Positions 25,572 through 34,538 of a stretch of 64,000 nt of DNA are shown piece by piece. Source of the DNA: Maritimibacter sp. HL-12 (GTDB lineage Bacteria > Pseudomonadota > Alphaproteobacteria > Rhodobacterales > Rhodobacteraceae); assembly GCF_900177545.1 (NCBI RefSeq), contig NZ_FXBQ01000001.1:1792122-1856121 (forward strand), written 5' to 3'. Both the position numbers and the translations under genes were made by a program. The notes below the pieces were generated by a model that saw only the letters and a program-made list of their open reading frames with translations, was not told the DNA's origin and searched no databases. The first letter of the stretch is position 1, and the number at the start of each line of letters is the position of its first letter.

Positions 25572-27863
25572 ATGGCCAGGACCATTTTCCATAGCCTGCT
25601 GGCAACAGCCGCGGCGGTGGGCCTCACCTTGCCAACGGTTGCCACCGCGCAATCGCTGGACGAGGTGATGGAGCGCCGCGGGTTGACACAGCAGGATCTG
25701 CTTGCCGCGGCAAAAACCTTTACGCCGACCGGCGGACGGGACGAATTCATCGTGTTCGCATCGGGCGGGCAGTCGGGCCAGATCATGGTCTACGGCGTGC
25801 CCTCGATGCGGATCCTGAAATACGTTTCGGTGTTCACGCCCGAACCGTGGCAAGGCTTCGGCTTTGACGAGGAATCCAAGAAGATCCTCGAATCGGGCTA
25901 CATCGACGGGCGCGAGATCCACTGGGGCGATACCCACCACCCGGCGATCTCGGAAACCGAGGGCAACCTCGACGGGGAATTCCTGTTCATCAACGACAAG
26001 TCGAGCCCGCGCATCGGCCTCGTCAACCTTCATGACTTCGAAACCCAGCAAATCGTGGTCAACCCGATCCTGCAATCGACCCACGGCGGCGCCTTCGTGA
26101 CGCCGAACACCGACTACATCATCGACGCCGCGCAATACCCCGGCGTGCTCGGCCGTGGCTTCGCGCCGCTCTCCGAGTTCAACGAGAAGTATCGCGGCGC
26201 GGTGACCTACTGGAAATTCGACCGCGAGGCCGGCCGGATCGACGAGAGCAAGAGCTTCTCGCTCGAACTGCCGCCCTACAGCCAGGACCTTTCCGATGCC
26301 GGCAAGCTGGTGTCTGACGGCTGGTCTTTCACCAACTCGTTCTGCGCCGAGCGCTATGTCGGCGGCATCGAGTCGGGCCGTCCGCCTTTCGAAGCGGGCT
26401 GTTCGCAGGCCGACACCGACTTTCTCCACGTGATCAACTGGAAGAAGGCCGCCGAGGTCTACGAAGCTGGCAAGGTCGAGATGATCAACGACCACCCGGT
26501 GATCATGATGGACACCGCGATCGAGGAAGGCCTTGTCTACCTGATCGCCGAACCCAAATCGCCGCATGGCGTCGACGTGTCGCCGGACGGCGAGTTCATC
26601 GTTGTCGGCGGCAAGCTTGACACCCAGGCGAGCGTCTATTCCTTCTCGAAGATCATGGACGCGATCGAAGCCGGTGATTTTTCCGGCACCGATCCCTACG
26701 GCCTGCCGATCATCTCGATGGAAGATGCCCTGCACACGCAGGTACCGCTTGGCCTCGGCCCGCTGCACAACCAGTTCGATTCGAAGGAATGCGTGGTCTA
26801 CACCTCGCTCTACGTCGACAGCCAGGTTGTCAAATGGGACTACTGCGAAGGCAAGGTGCTCGACAAGCTCTCGATCCACTACAACATCGGCCACCTCGTG
26901 GCGATGGAGGGCGAAAGCGTCAACCCGGCTGGCAAATACCTGATTTCGCTTAACAAGCTGGCGATTGACCGGTTCAACCCGGTGGGTCCGCTGCACCCGC
27001 AGAACCACCAGCTTATCGACATTTCCGGCGACACCATGGAACTGCTCTACGACATGCCGGTGCCGCTCGGCGAGCCGCACTACGCCGCCGCCATCGCCGC
27101 CGACAAGCTCAAGCCTCTGGTGCGCTACAAGTATGGCACCAACAGCCGGACCGGCGAACGCCACGAGGGCGCGGTGCGTCCGGGGCAGGAACGCATCGAG
27201 CGTGATGGCACCAACGTGAAGGTCTACATGACGGCGATCCGCTCGCACTTCACGCCGGAGATTGTCGAGGTGAACGAGGGTGATACGGTCGAGTTCATCA
27301 TCACCAACTCCGAACGTGCCCAGGACCAGACCCACGGCTTCTCGATCTCGAACTTCAACGTCAACCTCTCGCTCGAGCCGGGCAAGACGGCGACGGCGAA
27401 GATCGTGGCCGACCGGCCCGGCGTCTACTCCTACTACTGCACCGAGTTCTGCTCGGCGCTGCACCTGGAGATGACCGGGTACCTGCTGGTGCGGCCCGAA
27501 GGCTATGTCGATGAGGCCAAGGCAGGCGAGGAAGGCGTGAGCTACTCGGAGGCCGATTATACCAAGCAGGTCGAGAACAACCTCGCCACGCAGGAAGTGA
27601 TCGACTCGGTCGTGGTCTACATCACCGAGCGCAACTACACCGACTTCCCCGATGTCGCGGCGCTGGTGGAAGACGCAACGGACCAGCTCACCTTTGCCGA
27701 GGATGCCAAGGCAAAATCGGAGGCCGCGGCCGCCGAAGAGGATTGGCAGAACGCAACGCTCTGGGCTGGCCAATGGTGGCAATACCAGGTGAAGGCCGCC
27801 GATATCGGCCTGCGCGCCAAGAACTACCTTGACGAAAACGGCGCGGTGAAAACCGCCGAGTAA
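25572..27863 (+). CDS. nosZ: Nitrous oxide reductase, Sec-type (clade II)
   Basis: The periplasmic enzyme reduces N2O to N2. The protein is 763 residues from the ATG at 25572 (AAAGGGACG upstream). The signal peptide, ARTIFHSLLATAAAVGLTLP ending near ATA-QS, has no twin Arg, so export is by Sec. A seven-bladed propeller with CuZ His candidates follows: DTHHPAISETEG, STHGGAF, SPHGVDVSPDG, GPLHNQF, YNIGHLV and EPHYAA. The CuA cupredoxin domain has C623, C627, H631 and M634 (CTEFCSALHLEM). The DTHHPAISE form and Sec signal mark clade II. A tail of about 123 residues after CuA has no heme motif, which is unusual. A Dnr-type box lies upstream. Confidence 0.96.
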   Translation: MARTIFHSLLATAAAVGLTLPTVATAQSLDEVMERRGLTQQDLLAAAKTFTPTGGRDEFIVFASGGQSGQIMVYGVPSMRILKYVSVFTPEPWQGFGFDEESKKILESGYIDGREIHWGDTHHPAISETEGNLDGEFLFINDKSSPRIGLVNLHDFETQQIVVNPILQSTHGGAFVTPNTDYIIDAAQYPGVLGRGFAPLSEFNEKYRGAVTYWKFDREAGRIDESKSFSLELPPYSQDLSDAGKLVSDGWSFTNSFCAERYVGGIESGRPPFEAGCSQADTDFLHVINWKKAAEVYEAGKVEMINDHPVIMMDTAIEEGLVYLIAEPKSPHGVDVSPDGEFIVVGGKLDTQASVYSFSKIMDAIEAGDFSGTDPYGLPIISMEDALHTQVPLGLGPLHNQFDSKECVVYTSLYVDSQVVKWDYCEGKVLDKLSIHYNIGHLVAMEGESVNPAGKYLISLNKLAIDRFNPVGPLHPQNHQLIDISGDTMELLYDMPVPLGEPHYAAAIAADKLKPLVRYKYGTNSRTGERHEGAVRPGQERIERDGTNVKVYMTAIRSHFTPEIVEVNEGDTVEFIITNSERAQDQTHGFSISNFNVNLSLEPGKTATAKIVADRPGVYSYYCTEFCSALHLEMTGYLLVRPEGYVDEAKAGEEGVSYSEADYTKQVENNLATQEVIDSVVVYITERNYTDFPDVAALVEDATDQLTFAEDAKAKSEAAAAEEDWQNATLWAGQWWQYQVKAADIGLRAKNYLDENGAVKTAE

Positions 27864-27946
27864 GTCAAAGGTCCGGGCGGTGGCTGTTGCTGCCGCCCGG
27901 GCTCCACTCGCAAGGCGCGAACAGCCTATTTCCGGGGACCGACACC

Positions 27947-28606
27947 ATGCAACCAATCAAGACAACCGCACTTGCCGCGTTGATGGCGCTTGCCGCCTCG
28001 GCCGCCACTGCCGCTTCCGACGAGGAACTGCGCGCGGGCAAGGGCGTCTACATGACCAAGACTTGCCTCGCCTGCCACGGCCGCGAAGGCGCAAAGCCGG
28101 TGCTGAGCTACCCGATGCTCGCCGGGCAGAACGAGGCATATCTCATCGAACAGATGGAAGTGATCCGCGATGGCGAGCGCGTCGGCACGACCGACCCGGC
28201 CACCGGGCATCCTTACGTGACGGGCATGGTCGATATCATGCACCTGCTCTCCGAAGACGATATCAACAACGTCTCGGCGTGGCTGGCAAGCCTGCCCGCT
28301 GCCCCGCCGAAGCCGCTCGACCCGGCCCCAAGCGCCGAATTGCTCGAAGCCGGTGAGAAGGCCTACCGCCAGCTTGGGTGCCGCTCCTGCCACGGGCCCG
28401 ACGGGTCGAGACCGAGCAACAAGCGCTATCCCTTTATCTCGGGCATGAACCCCGAATACGCGGCCCGCGCGATGACCGAGATCCGCGACAAGGTGCGCAC
28501 CTCGGGCCAGTCGAAGCTGATGTTCGGCACGATCCGAAAAGCCGACGACGAAGAGATCCTCGCGATGGCCACCTGGCTCGCGACCATCGACCGCTCCGAA
28601 AAATGA
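27947..28606 (+). CDS. Diheme cytochrome c (nos-associated, c4-like)
   Basis: The protein is 219 residues with a Sec signal peptide ending at ATAAS and two heme-binding motifs, CLACH and CRSCH, one in each half. The halves look like repeated class I domains, as in cytochrome c4. Placed between nosZ and nosB, it occupies the role of NosC1/NosC2 in Sec-type nos clusters, which pass electrons from the NosGH quinol dehydrogenase to NosZ. Those known from Wolinella are monoheme, so homology is not certain. The start at 27947 was chosen for the signal peptide. Confidence 0.85.
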   Translation: MQPIKTTALAALMALAASAATAASDEELRAGKGVYMTKTCLACHGREGAKPVLSYPMLAGQNEAYLIEQMEVIRDGERVGTTDPATGHPYVTGMVDIMHLLSEDDINNVSAWLASLPAAPPKPLDPAPSAELLEAGEKAYRQLGCRSCHGPDGSRPSNKRYPFISGMNPEYAARAMTEIRDKVRTSGQSKLMFGTIRKADDEEILAMATWLATIDRSEK

Positions 28607-28620
28607 AGAAAGGACACGAA

Positions 28621-29334
28621 ATGAAACGGACCATCTTAACTGCGGCGCTCATGGCGATGGCCTTGCCCGCCATGGCCGACGAAACCCACACCCCCGCCGA
28701 CGGCTGGAACGAAGGCGGCGGCGAGCAGGATGAGGCGCTGGGCCTTGAGCCTGATCTGGAAAACGGCCTTTACGTCTACGAGATCTGCTCGGCCTGTCAC
28801 GGTGTGAACGGCTGGGGCCTCGTCGACGGCACCTTCCCGCAGATCGCGGGGCAGCACCCGAACGTGACGATCAAGCAGCTTGCCGACATCCGCGCGCTTA
28901 ACCGCGACAACCCGACGATGTATCCCTTCGCGCTGCCCTCGGAAATCGGCGGCTCGCAGTCGATCGCCGATGTCGCGGCCTACATGGCGCAACTGCCGAT
29001 GAACCCCGAGCCCGGTCTGGGCGAGGGCGATGATCTCGAACACGGCGCCAAGCTCTATGCCGAGAACTGCGTCGAGTGCCACAAGGAGAACGGCGAGGGA
29101 TCGAACGAGGAGTTCTACCCCCGCATCCAGGGCCAGCACTACGAATACCTGATGCGCCAGTATCAGTGGATCAAGGAAGGCAAGCGGCGCAACGCCAACC
29201 CCGAGATGGTCGAACAGATCCAGTGGTTCACCGAGCGCGACACCAAGGCGGTGCTCGACTACGTCAGCCGGCTCAAGCCCGCGCCGGAGATGGTGGCCGA
29301 GCCCGGTTGGTCGAACCCGGATTTCGACTGGTAA
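28621..29334 (+). CDS. Second diheme cytochrome c (nos-associated)
   Basis: The protein is 237 residues from the ATG at 28621 (AAAGGACACGAA upstream), with a signal peptide ending MALPAMA before DETH. The heme sites are CSACH and CVECH, with a Met-rich middle (NPTMYPFALP, MAQLPMNP) that may supply axial ligands. PQIAGQHPNV and RIQGQHYEYLMRQY are paired blocks typical of c4/c553-like domains. It is 14 bp behind the first diheme cytochrome and very acidic. A serial electron path to NosZ is inferred from position. Confidence 0.85.
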   Translation: MKRTILTAALMAMALPAMADETHTPADGWNEGGGEQDEALGLEPDLENGLYVYEICSACHGVNGWGLVDGTFPQIAGQHPNVTIKQLADIRALNRDNPTMYPFALPSEIGGSQSIADVAAYMAQLPMNPEPGLGEGDDLEHGAKLYAENCVECHKENGEGSNEEFYPRIQGQHYEYLMRQYQWIKEGKRRNANPEMVEQIQWFTERDTKAVLDYVSRLKPAPEMVAEPGWSNPDFDW

Positions 29335-29409
29335 CCGCTTCCACGCCAACCGGACCGGGCGGGTGACCGACCGCCCGCCCGGCCCCCGAACCCAAAAGGA
29401 CCTCGCTCC

Positions 29410-30603
29410 ATGGACAAGGCCGCATCCCAAAAACGCGGGATCATCTACCGCGCGCTCACCGTGATCGCCGTGGTGCTGCTCGCCACCGCATATTTCCAGC
29501 CCGGCTGGTGGGTTTCGCTCAAGGCGCCCAACTACCCCGAGGCGACCTTCCCGCAGGGGATCAAGATTCTCTTCCACATGGACTCGGTGCGCAACGGCTG
29601 CGAGATCCGCGACAGTGCCGAGGTCGATGAGACCGAAGCGCTCAACTGCGTCCACGAGATGGACACCATCAACCACTACGTCGGGATGTACCCCATCGCC
29701 TCCGGCGGGCCGGTCGAGAAGGCCTTCTCGCCCTTCCTGTTCGCCATGATCGGGGTGATGGCGCTGGCCTTCGCAGCGCCCGGGCGGCGCTCGCGGGTCG
29801 TGGTTTCCGTCGCCGGCTATGGGGCTATCGCGGTCTGGATGACGATGGCCGTCTGGGGAGAGAACGGCGCGGCAAAACATACGCCGGGCTATCTCGAAGG
29901 GCTGGTGGTCTCGCTTGGCCAGGACGCGAGCGACGAGATCAAGGATCAGGACCTTTCTCCGGTCGTGCAGATGTTGCGCCAATCGCTTGCCGAGAGCGAG
30001 GGCGAGGGCGCAGACGAGACGGCGAAGGCCGATGTCGCCAGCGGCGATCGCACGGCGCTGATGGCGACCCTCAAGTCGGCCTACGAGACCGACCAGCGCA
30101 AGCTGCCCGAAGCCGAGCGCGACGAATGGACCGGCTCGCTCATGCAGGTGTTCCGGTGGCACTACGCCAGATCGCTCGGGCTTTGGTTCAACGAACCCGA
30201 ACGCAACGATCCGTTGGTGGCGACGATGACCACGGTGGCAAAGGTGCTCTACTGGGTCGTGCTCGCGGCGATGGCGTTCATGGTCTTCGCGGCGCTCTCG
30301 ACGGGACGGATCTTCTACTGGCTCCTCGTGCTGGTTCCGGCGGCGGTGCCGGTGGGCTTCCTCGCGGAATATGCGGGCTGGCTCTGGTGGTATGGCCACA
30401 GCCTGAACGCGATGGGCGCCTTCACGCTGAAGCCCTTCATGCCCACCGTCTTCGGTGACGGCAAGGTGGCGCAGTTCTCGACTCACAGCTACCCCGATAT
30501 CGGCTTCGGGCTGATGGTCGCGGCCTCGGTGCTGCTGCTGCTCGCCGCACTGATCCGGCGCAAGCAACTTGCCAACGCCGGTGACGCGGCACGGGCGATG
30601 TGA
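29410..30603 (+). CDS. nosB: NosB-like membrane protein
   Basis: The protein is 397 residues with about six hydrophobic segments. The first is IIYRALTVIAVVLLATAYF. A periplasmic region with PGWWVSLKAPNYPEATFPQG, two Cys (NGCEIRD, NCVHEMD) and HYVGMYPIA follows. The C-terminal half has YWLLVLVPAAVPVGFLAEYA and LWWYGHSLNAMGAF. NosB is found only with Sec-type nosZ and has no defined biochemical role. Size, topology and position between nosZ/cytochromes and nosD fit it. The acidic stretch around residues 170-215 is probably outside the membrane. Confidence 0.8.
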   Translation: MDKAASQKRGIIYRALTVIAVVLLATAYFQPGWWVSLKAPNYPEATFPQGIKILFHMDSVRNGCEIRDSAEVDETEALNCVHEMDTINHYVGMYPIASGGPVEKAFSPFLFAMIGVMALAFAAPGRRSRVVVSVAGYGAIAVWMTMAVWGENGAAKHTPGYLEGLVVSLGQDASDEIKDQDLSPVVQMLRQSLAESEGEGADETAKADVASGDRTALMATLKSAYETDQRKLPEAERDEWTGSLMQVFRWHYARSLGLWFNEPERNDPLVATMTTVAKVLYWVVLAAMAFMVFAALSTGRIFYWLLVLVPAAVPVGFLAEYAGWLWWYGHSLNAMGAFTLKPFMPTVFGDGKVAQFSTHSYPDIGFGLMVAASVLLLLAALIRRKQLANAGDAARAM

Positions 30604-30610
30604 GGCGATC

Positions 30611-31903
30611 ATGCGCTGGCTGCTTTCCCTGCTGATCCTGCTCGCCTCGGGCACCCTCGCTTCTGCGCAATCGTTGCAGGAGATGATCGACGCCGCGCCG
30701 GACGGGGCCGAGATCGTGCTGGAACCCCGGGTCTATGACGGCCCGGTGGTGATCGAGCGCGCGGTGGTGATCGACGGGCAGGGCGCGGCGGTGATCGACG
30801 GCGGCGGCGCGGGCACGGTGGTGACGATCCGCGCCGATGGCGTGACGCTCAAGAGCCTTACCATCCGCAATTCGGGCCGGTTGCACAACAACACCGACGC
30901 CGGGTTGCGGGTGAAAGGCAATTTCAACGTGGTGCGCGACGTGCGGATCGAGAACAGCCTGTTCGGCCTCGATCTCACCGAGGCCTCCAACAACGTGTTC
31001 CGCCGCAACTACATCAGCTCGAAGGACATGCCGCTGGAACTGCGCGGCGACAGCGTGCGGATCTGGTATTCCAACGACAACATCTTCGAGCACAACCACA
31101 TCGAACATTCGCGCGACGTGGTGGTCTGGTATTCGCGCGGAAACAGGATCCAGCACAACCGCATCCAGCACGGGCGCTACGGCATCCACTTCATGTATGC
31201 CCACGAGAATTTCGCGGAGCATAACGAGATTTCCGACTGCGTGGTTGGCGTGTTCCTGATGTATTCCAACGATCTGAAGGTGCGCCACAACCAGATCCTG
31301 CGCGCCTGGGGCGCGGCGGGCATGGGGGTGGGATTCAAGGAAACCTCCGGCGCGGTGGTAGAAGACAACCTGATCCTCGGCAATGCCGTGGGCATCTACC
31401 TCGATCCCTCGCCGTGGGATCCCGACAAGACCAACGAGTTTCATCGCAACGAGATCTCCTACAACGGCATCGGCATCGAGTTTCACACCGAGTGGAAGGG
31501 CAACCACTTCTCCGACAACAACTTCCGTTCGAACTTCACCCAGATCTCGGTGCGCGGACGCGGCACCGCGCTGAAGGAAACCTGGGCCGGTAACCACTGG
31601 GACGATTTCGCCGGCTTCGATGCTGACGGCGACGGCATCGGCGATGCCCCGTACGAGATCTACTCCTACGCCGACCGGCTCTGGATGGACCTGCCGCCCG
31701 CCGCGTTCTTCCGCGGCGGCCTGGCGCTGGCCGCGCTCGATTTCGTCGAACGCCTCGCGCCGTTTTCCGAACCCAAACTGCTCTTGCGCGAGGTCGATCC
31801 CTTGCTCGACCCGGTCGATCACGCCGCCGCGCGCGCCGAAACCGCGCCACGCGAACCGCTTGTGGCGCAGCCCAAATCCGCCCTGGAGCTTCTGACCCAA
31901 TGA
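30611..31903 (+). CDS. nosD: NosD periplasmic copper-site assembly protein
   Basis: The 430-residue exported protein (signal peptide LLSLLILLASGTLASAQS) has a right-handed beta-helix made of repeated short Asn-rich turns such as NNVFRRNYI, NIFEHNHIEHS and NRIQHNRIQH. NosD works with the NosFY ABC transporter to build the CuZ sulfide-copper cluster of NosZ. The ATG at 30611, right behind the nosB stop, was chosen for the signal peptide. Its end overlaps nosG by four bases. Confidence 0.93.
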   Translation: MRWLLSLLILLASGTLASAQSLQEMIDAAPDGAEIVLEPRVYDGPVVIERAVVIDGQGAAVIDGGGAGTVVTIRADGVTLKSLTIRNSGRLHNNTDAGLRVKGNFNVVRDVRIENSLFGLDLTEASNNVFRRNYISSKDMPLELRGDSVRIWYSNDNIFEHNHIEHSRDVVVWYSRGNRIQHNRIQHGRYGIHFMYAHENFAEHNEISDCVVGVFLMYSNDLKVRHNQILRAWGAAGMGVGFKETSGAVVEDNLILGNAVGIYLDPSPWDPDKTNEFHRNEISYNGIGIEFHTEWKGNHFSDNNFRSNFTQISVRGRGTALKETWAGNHWDDFAGFDADGDGIGDAPYEIYSYADRLWMDLPPAAFFRGGLALAALDFVERLAPFSEPKLLLREVDPLLDPVDHAAARAETAPREPLVAQPKSALELLTQ

Positions 31904-32679
31904 CAGACGCAGCCGAAACCCCCCCGGCCCGGCCGGGGAAGCCGAAAAAGAAACTCAACCGGCGCGAGCTTGAGCGCCGTCGCATGCTCCTGCGATCGGT
32001 CGGCGCCGGCTTTGCCGCGCTTGCCGCGGGGCTGGTCGGGTTCTACCCGGTGCTCACCCGCATCTTCGACCGGCTGCGCCCGCCCGGCGCGATCCCCGAG
32101 GATGATTTTCTCGCGGCCTGCATCAAGTGCGGCCAATGCGTGCAGGTCTGCCCGGTCAAGGCGATCGAGCTTGCCGATGGCGACGAGGGTTTCGGCCTTG
32201 GCGTGCCCTACATCAACGCCCGCGCCCAGGCTTGCGATTTTTCCTGCGATGCCGTGCAATGCGTGCTGGCCTGCCCGACCGGGGCGCTGAGCCATGACAT
32301 TTCCCACAAGGAAGATGTGAAGATGGGTTTCGCCCGGCTGGCGCGGCCCGAGGCCTGCCTCGCGATGAAGGGGCAGGGGTTCAAGGGTCTTGCCCGGGGC
32401 CCCGATTTTGAAGGCCTCCTGCGCTACGCCGAGATCGACCGCTGGGTGCCGCAGCCGGTGGCCTCGCACCCCTATGACCTCGAAATCTGCGACCTCTGCG
32501 TGCGCGAATGCCCGATCGAGAACGCGATCTTGCTCGCGCCGATGTCGGACGATCCCGCCGACAAGCGCCGCATGCCGGTGGTGCACGACGCCTGCGTCGG
32601 CTGCGGCACCTGCGAGATGATGTGCCCGGCCGAGCCCGCCGCCATCGTCATCGACCCCGCCATCGTTCTGGAGAGCTGA
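31900..32679 (+). CDS. nosG: NosG-like (NapG-type) ferredoxin
   Basis: The protein is 259 residues. A positively charged N terminus and a short hydrophobic segment (VGAGFAALAAGLVGFYP) precede four Fe-S cluster motifs: CIKCGQCVQVCP, CDAVQCVLACP, CDLCVRECP and CVGCGTCEMMCP. This is the NapG/NosG layout. NosG and membrane NosH form a quinol dehydrogenase (menaquinol in characterised systems) that feeds the NosC cytochromes. NosGH replaces NosR of clade I systems. ATGA overlap with nosD and one-base spacing to nosH make translational coupling likely. Confidence 0.88.
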   Translation: MTDAAETPPARPGKPKKKLNRRELERRRMLLRSVGAGFAALAAGLVGFYPVLTRIFDRLRPPGAIPEDDFLAACIKCGQCVQVCPVKAIELADGDEGFGLGVPYINARAQACDFSCDAVQCVLACPTGALSHDISHKEDVKMGFARLARPEACLAMKGQGFKGLARGPDFEGLLRYAEIDRWVPQPVASHPYDLEICDLCVRECPIENAILLAPMSDDPADKRRMPVVHDACVGCGTCEMMCPAEPAAIVIDPAIVLES

Positions 32680-32680
32680 C

Positions 32681-33658
32681 ATGCGCTGGTTCCTGCACAA
32701 GCTGGCAATGATGTTCGGGGCCGAACCGCGCAAGGCGGGCCCCGAAGAAGAAACCGACGCCGCCCGCGAGATGAAGGTTTTCAAGAAGACCAAGCCGGAA
32801 GTCGAGAAGCGCAAGGCGCTGATCGCCGACGAGCACACCCACCCGGTGGTCCGTCGCAAGTGGCGCAACCGGCGCTGGGCCTCGATCATCATCATCAACG
32901 GGCTGTTCATCGTGTCCTTTGCCTGGGATGTGCAACTTGTCGAAGGCTCGCTCTCGGCCTCGCGCTTCCTCGGCTTTCACATGGCCGACCCGAACGCCGC
33001 GCTTCAGGTGTTTCTTGCCTTCCGCGAAGTGGTGCTGAACCTCGTGATCGGCACCGTCACGGTGGTGGCGCTGTGGTGGATTGTCGGCGGGCGCGCGTTC
33101 TGCTCCTGGGCCTGCCCCTATCACCTGCTGGCGGAATGGGCCGAGGCGATCCACCTCTGGCTGCACGCGAAGGGCTGGGTCAAGGATCATCCGTTCCACC
33201 GCGGCCTGCGGCTGGTGCTCTGGGTGATATTCATGCTGCTGGCCTTCCTGACCGGCTACACCGTGTTTGAATACATCAACCCGGTCGGCATCGTGTCGCG
33301 CGCGCTGATCTACGGGCCAACCGTGGCGGTGATCTGGGTGATCTTCCTGCTCGGGATCGAGATCTTTTTCTCGCGCCGGTTCTGGTGCCGCTACGTCTGC
33401 CCGATCGGGTTGACCTACGGCATCACCGGGGCGGTGGCACCGGTGCAGGTGAAATACGATCTCTCCAAGTGCCTGCACGAGGGCGAATGCCGCAAGGTCT
33501 GCCTGGTGCCGCATGTGCTCGAGATCACCAAGATGGGCTACGCCTCCGATACCACCGAATTCATCGGCCCCGATTGCACCCGCTGCGGGTTGTGCATCGA
33601 CGTCTGCCCGCAGGACGCGCTGAGCTTCACCGTGCGCGGGCTCGACAAGATCATCTGA
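32681..33658 (+). CDS. nosH: NosH-like (NapH-type) polyferredoxin membrane protein
   Basis: The protein is 325 residues with about four hydrophobic segments (SIIIINGLFIVSF, VVLNLVIGTVTVVALWWIVG, LVLWVIFMLLAFLTGY, VAVIWVIFLLGIEIFF). Two CxxxCP motifs, FCSWACP and WCRYVCP, lie near membrane edges as in NapH/NosR. A cytoplasmic C-terminal domain has CLHEGECRKVC and CTRCGLCIDVCP for two 4Fe-4S clusters. It is the quinol-oxidising partner of NosG. The N-terminal 60 residues are highly charged, which is unusual for NapH and may be a regulatory or docking part. Confidence 0.88.
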   Translation: MRWFLHKLAMMFGAEPRKAGPEEETDAAREMKVFKKTKPEVEKRKALIADEHTHPVVRRKWRNRRWASIIIINGLFIVSFAWDVQLVEGSLSASRFLGFHMADPNAALQVFLAFREVVLNLVIGTVTVVALWWIVGGRAFCSWACPYHLLAEWAEAIHLWLHAKGWVKDHPFHRGLRLVLWVIFMLLAFLTGYTVFEYINPVGIVSRALIYGPTVAVIWVIFLLGIEIFFSRRFWCRYVCPIGLTYGITGAVAPVQVKYDLSKCLHEGECRKVCLVPHVLEITKMGYASDTTEFIGPDCTRCGLCIDVCPQDALSFTVRGLDKII

Positions 33659-33670
33659 AAGGAGCGCGCC

Positions 33671-34534
33671 ATGATCACCATCGACAGGCTCACCAAGCGG
33701 TTCGACAAACGCGCCGTGCTCGACGAGTTGTCGCTCTCGCTCGCCGCGGGCGACCGGATCGCCCTGATCGGCTCGAATGGCGCGGGCAAGACCACGCTGT
33801 TTCGCAGCCTCCTCGGGCTCTATCGCCATGACGGCGAAATCCGTTTCGGTGGCACCGGGGCGCAGCGCCGCGACGCCAGCGTGCTGGGCCGGATCGCCTT
33901 CGTGCCGCAACTTCCGCCGCCGCTGCGGATGCCGGTCGGCGAGCTTCTGGCCTTCGCGGAGCGCGGTGCCGGGGCCGACCGGGCGCGGATGACCGACATC
34001 GCCGAGGCGCTCGGGATCGACCTTGCCGAGGTGGCCCGGCGTCCGTTCTACCGGCTCTCGGGCGGGCAGAAGCAGAAGGTGCTCGTCACCATCGCCCTCG
34101 CCCGCCCGGCCGATCTGCTGATCTTCGACGAGCCCGCGGCCAACCTCGATCCGGCGGCGCGCGCGGTGTTCATCGACCAGCTCGCCGGGCGTCACGATGC
34201 CTCGATGCTGATCGCCTCGCACCGGCTTGAGGAGGTCGCGCCGCTGGTCAACCGGGTGATCGAACTCGACCGCGGCCGCGTGGTGCTCGACGATGCGGTG
34301 ATCGACCGGTTGCGCGAAGGCGAGTTTCGCCGCGCCGAGATCGTGCTGGCCGAGGCGCACCCGCCCTTCGCCCGCGCGCTTGCCGAATGGGGATTCGACG
34401 GCGATGCGGAGGGGTTGCGGTTCACCGGGCCAGTGCCCGCCGCCGAAACCTTCCGTTTTCTCGGCCTGCTCGCCCGCTACGGCAGCCTGATCGAGCGCAT
34501 GGCCCTCGACAACGACATCTTGAGACGGAGCTGA
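33671..34534 (+). CDS. nosF: NosF ABC transporter ATP-binding protein
   Basis: The 287-residue cytoplasmic ATPase has Walker A GSNGAGKTTL, signature LSGGQKQKV, Walker B LLIFDEPAANLDP and the switch His in IASHRLEE. With NosY and NosD it energises CuZ assembly, probably by supplying a sulfur species. AAGDRIALIG and the short C-terminal domain after residue 210 fit NosF. It starts 12 bp after nosH with AAAGGAG as ribosome binding site. Confidence 0.93.
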   Translation: MITIDRLTKRFDKRAVLDELSLSLAAGDRIALIGSNGAGKTTLFRSLLGLYRHDGEIRFGGTGAQRRDASVLGRIAFVPQLPPPLRMPVGELLAFAERGAGADRARMTDIAEALGIDLAEVARRPFYRLSGGQKQKVLVTIALARPADLLIFDEPAANLDPAARAVFIDQLAGRHDASMLIASHRLEEVAPLVNRVIELDRGRVVLDDAVIDRLREGEFRRAEIVLAEAHPPFARALAEWGFDGDAEGLRFTGPVPAAETFRFLGLLARYGSLIERMALDNDILRRS

Positions 34535-34538
34535 ACAG

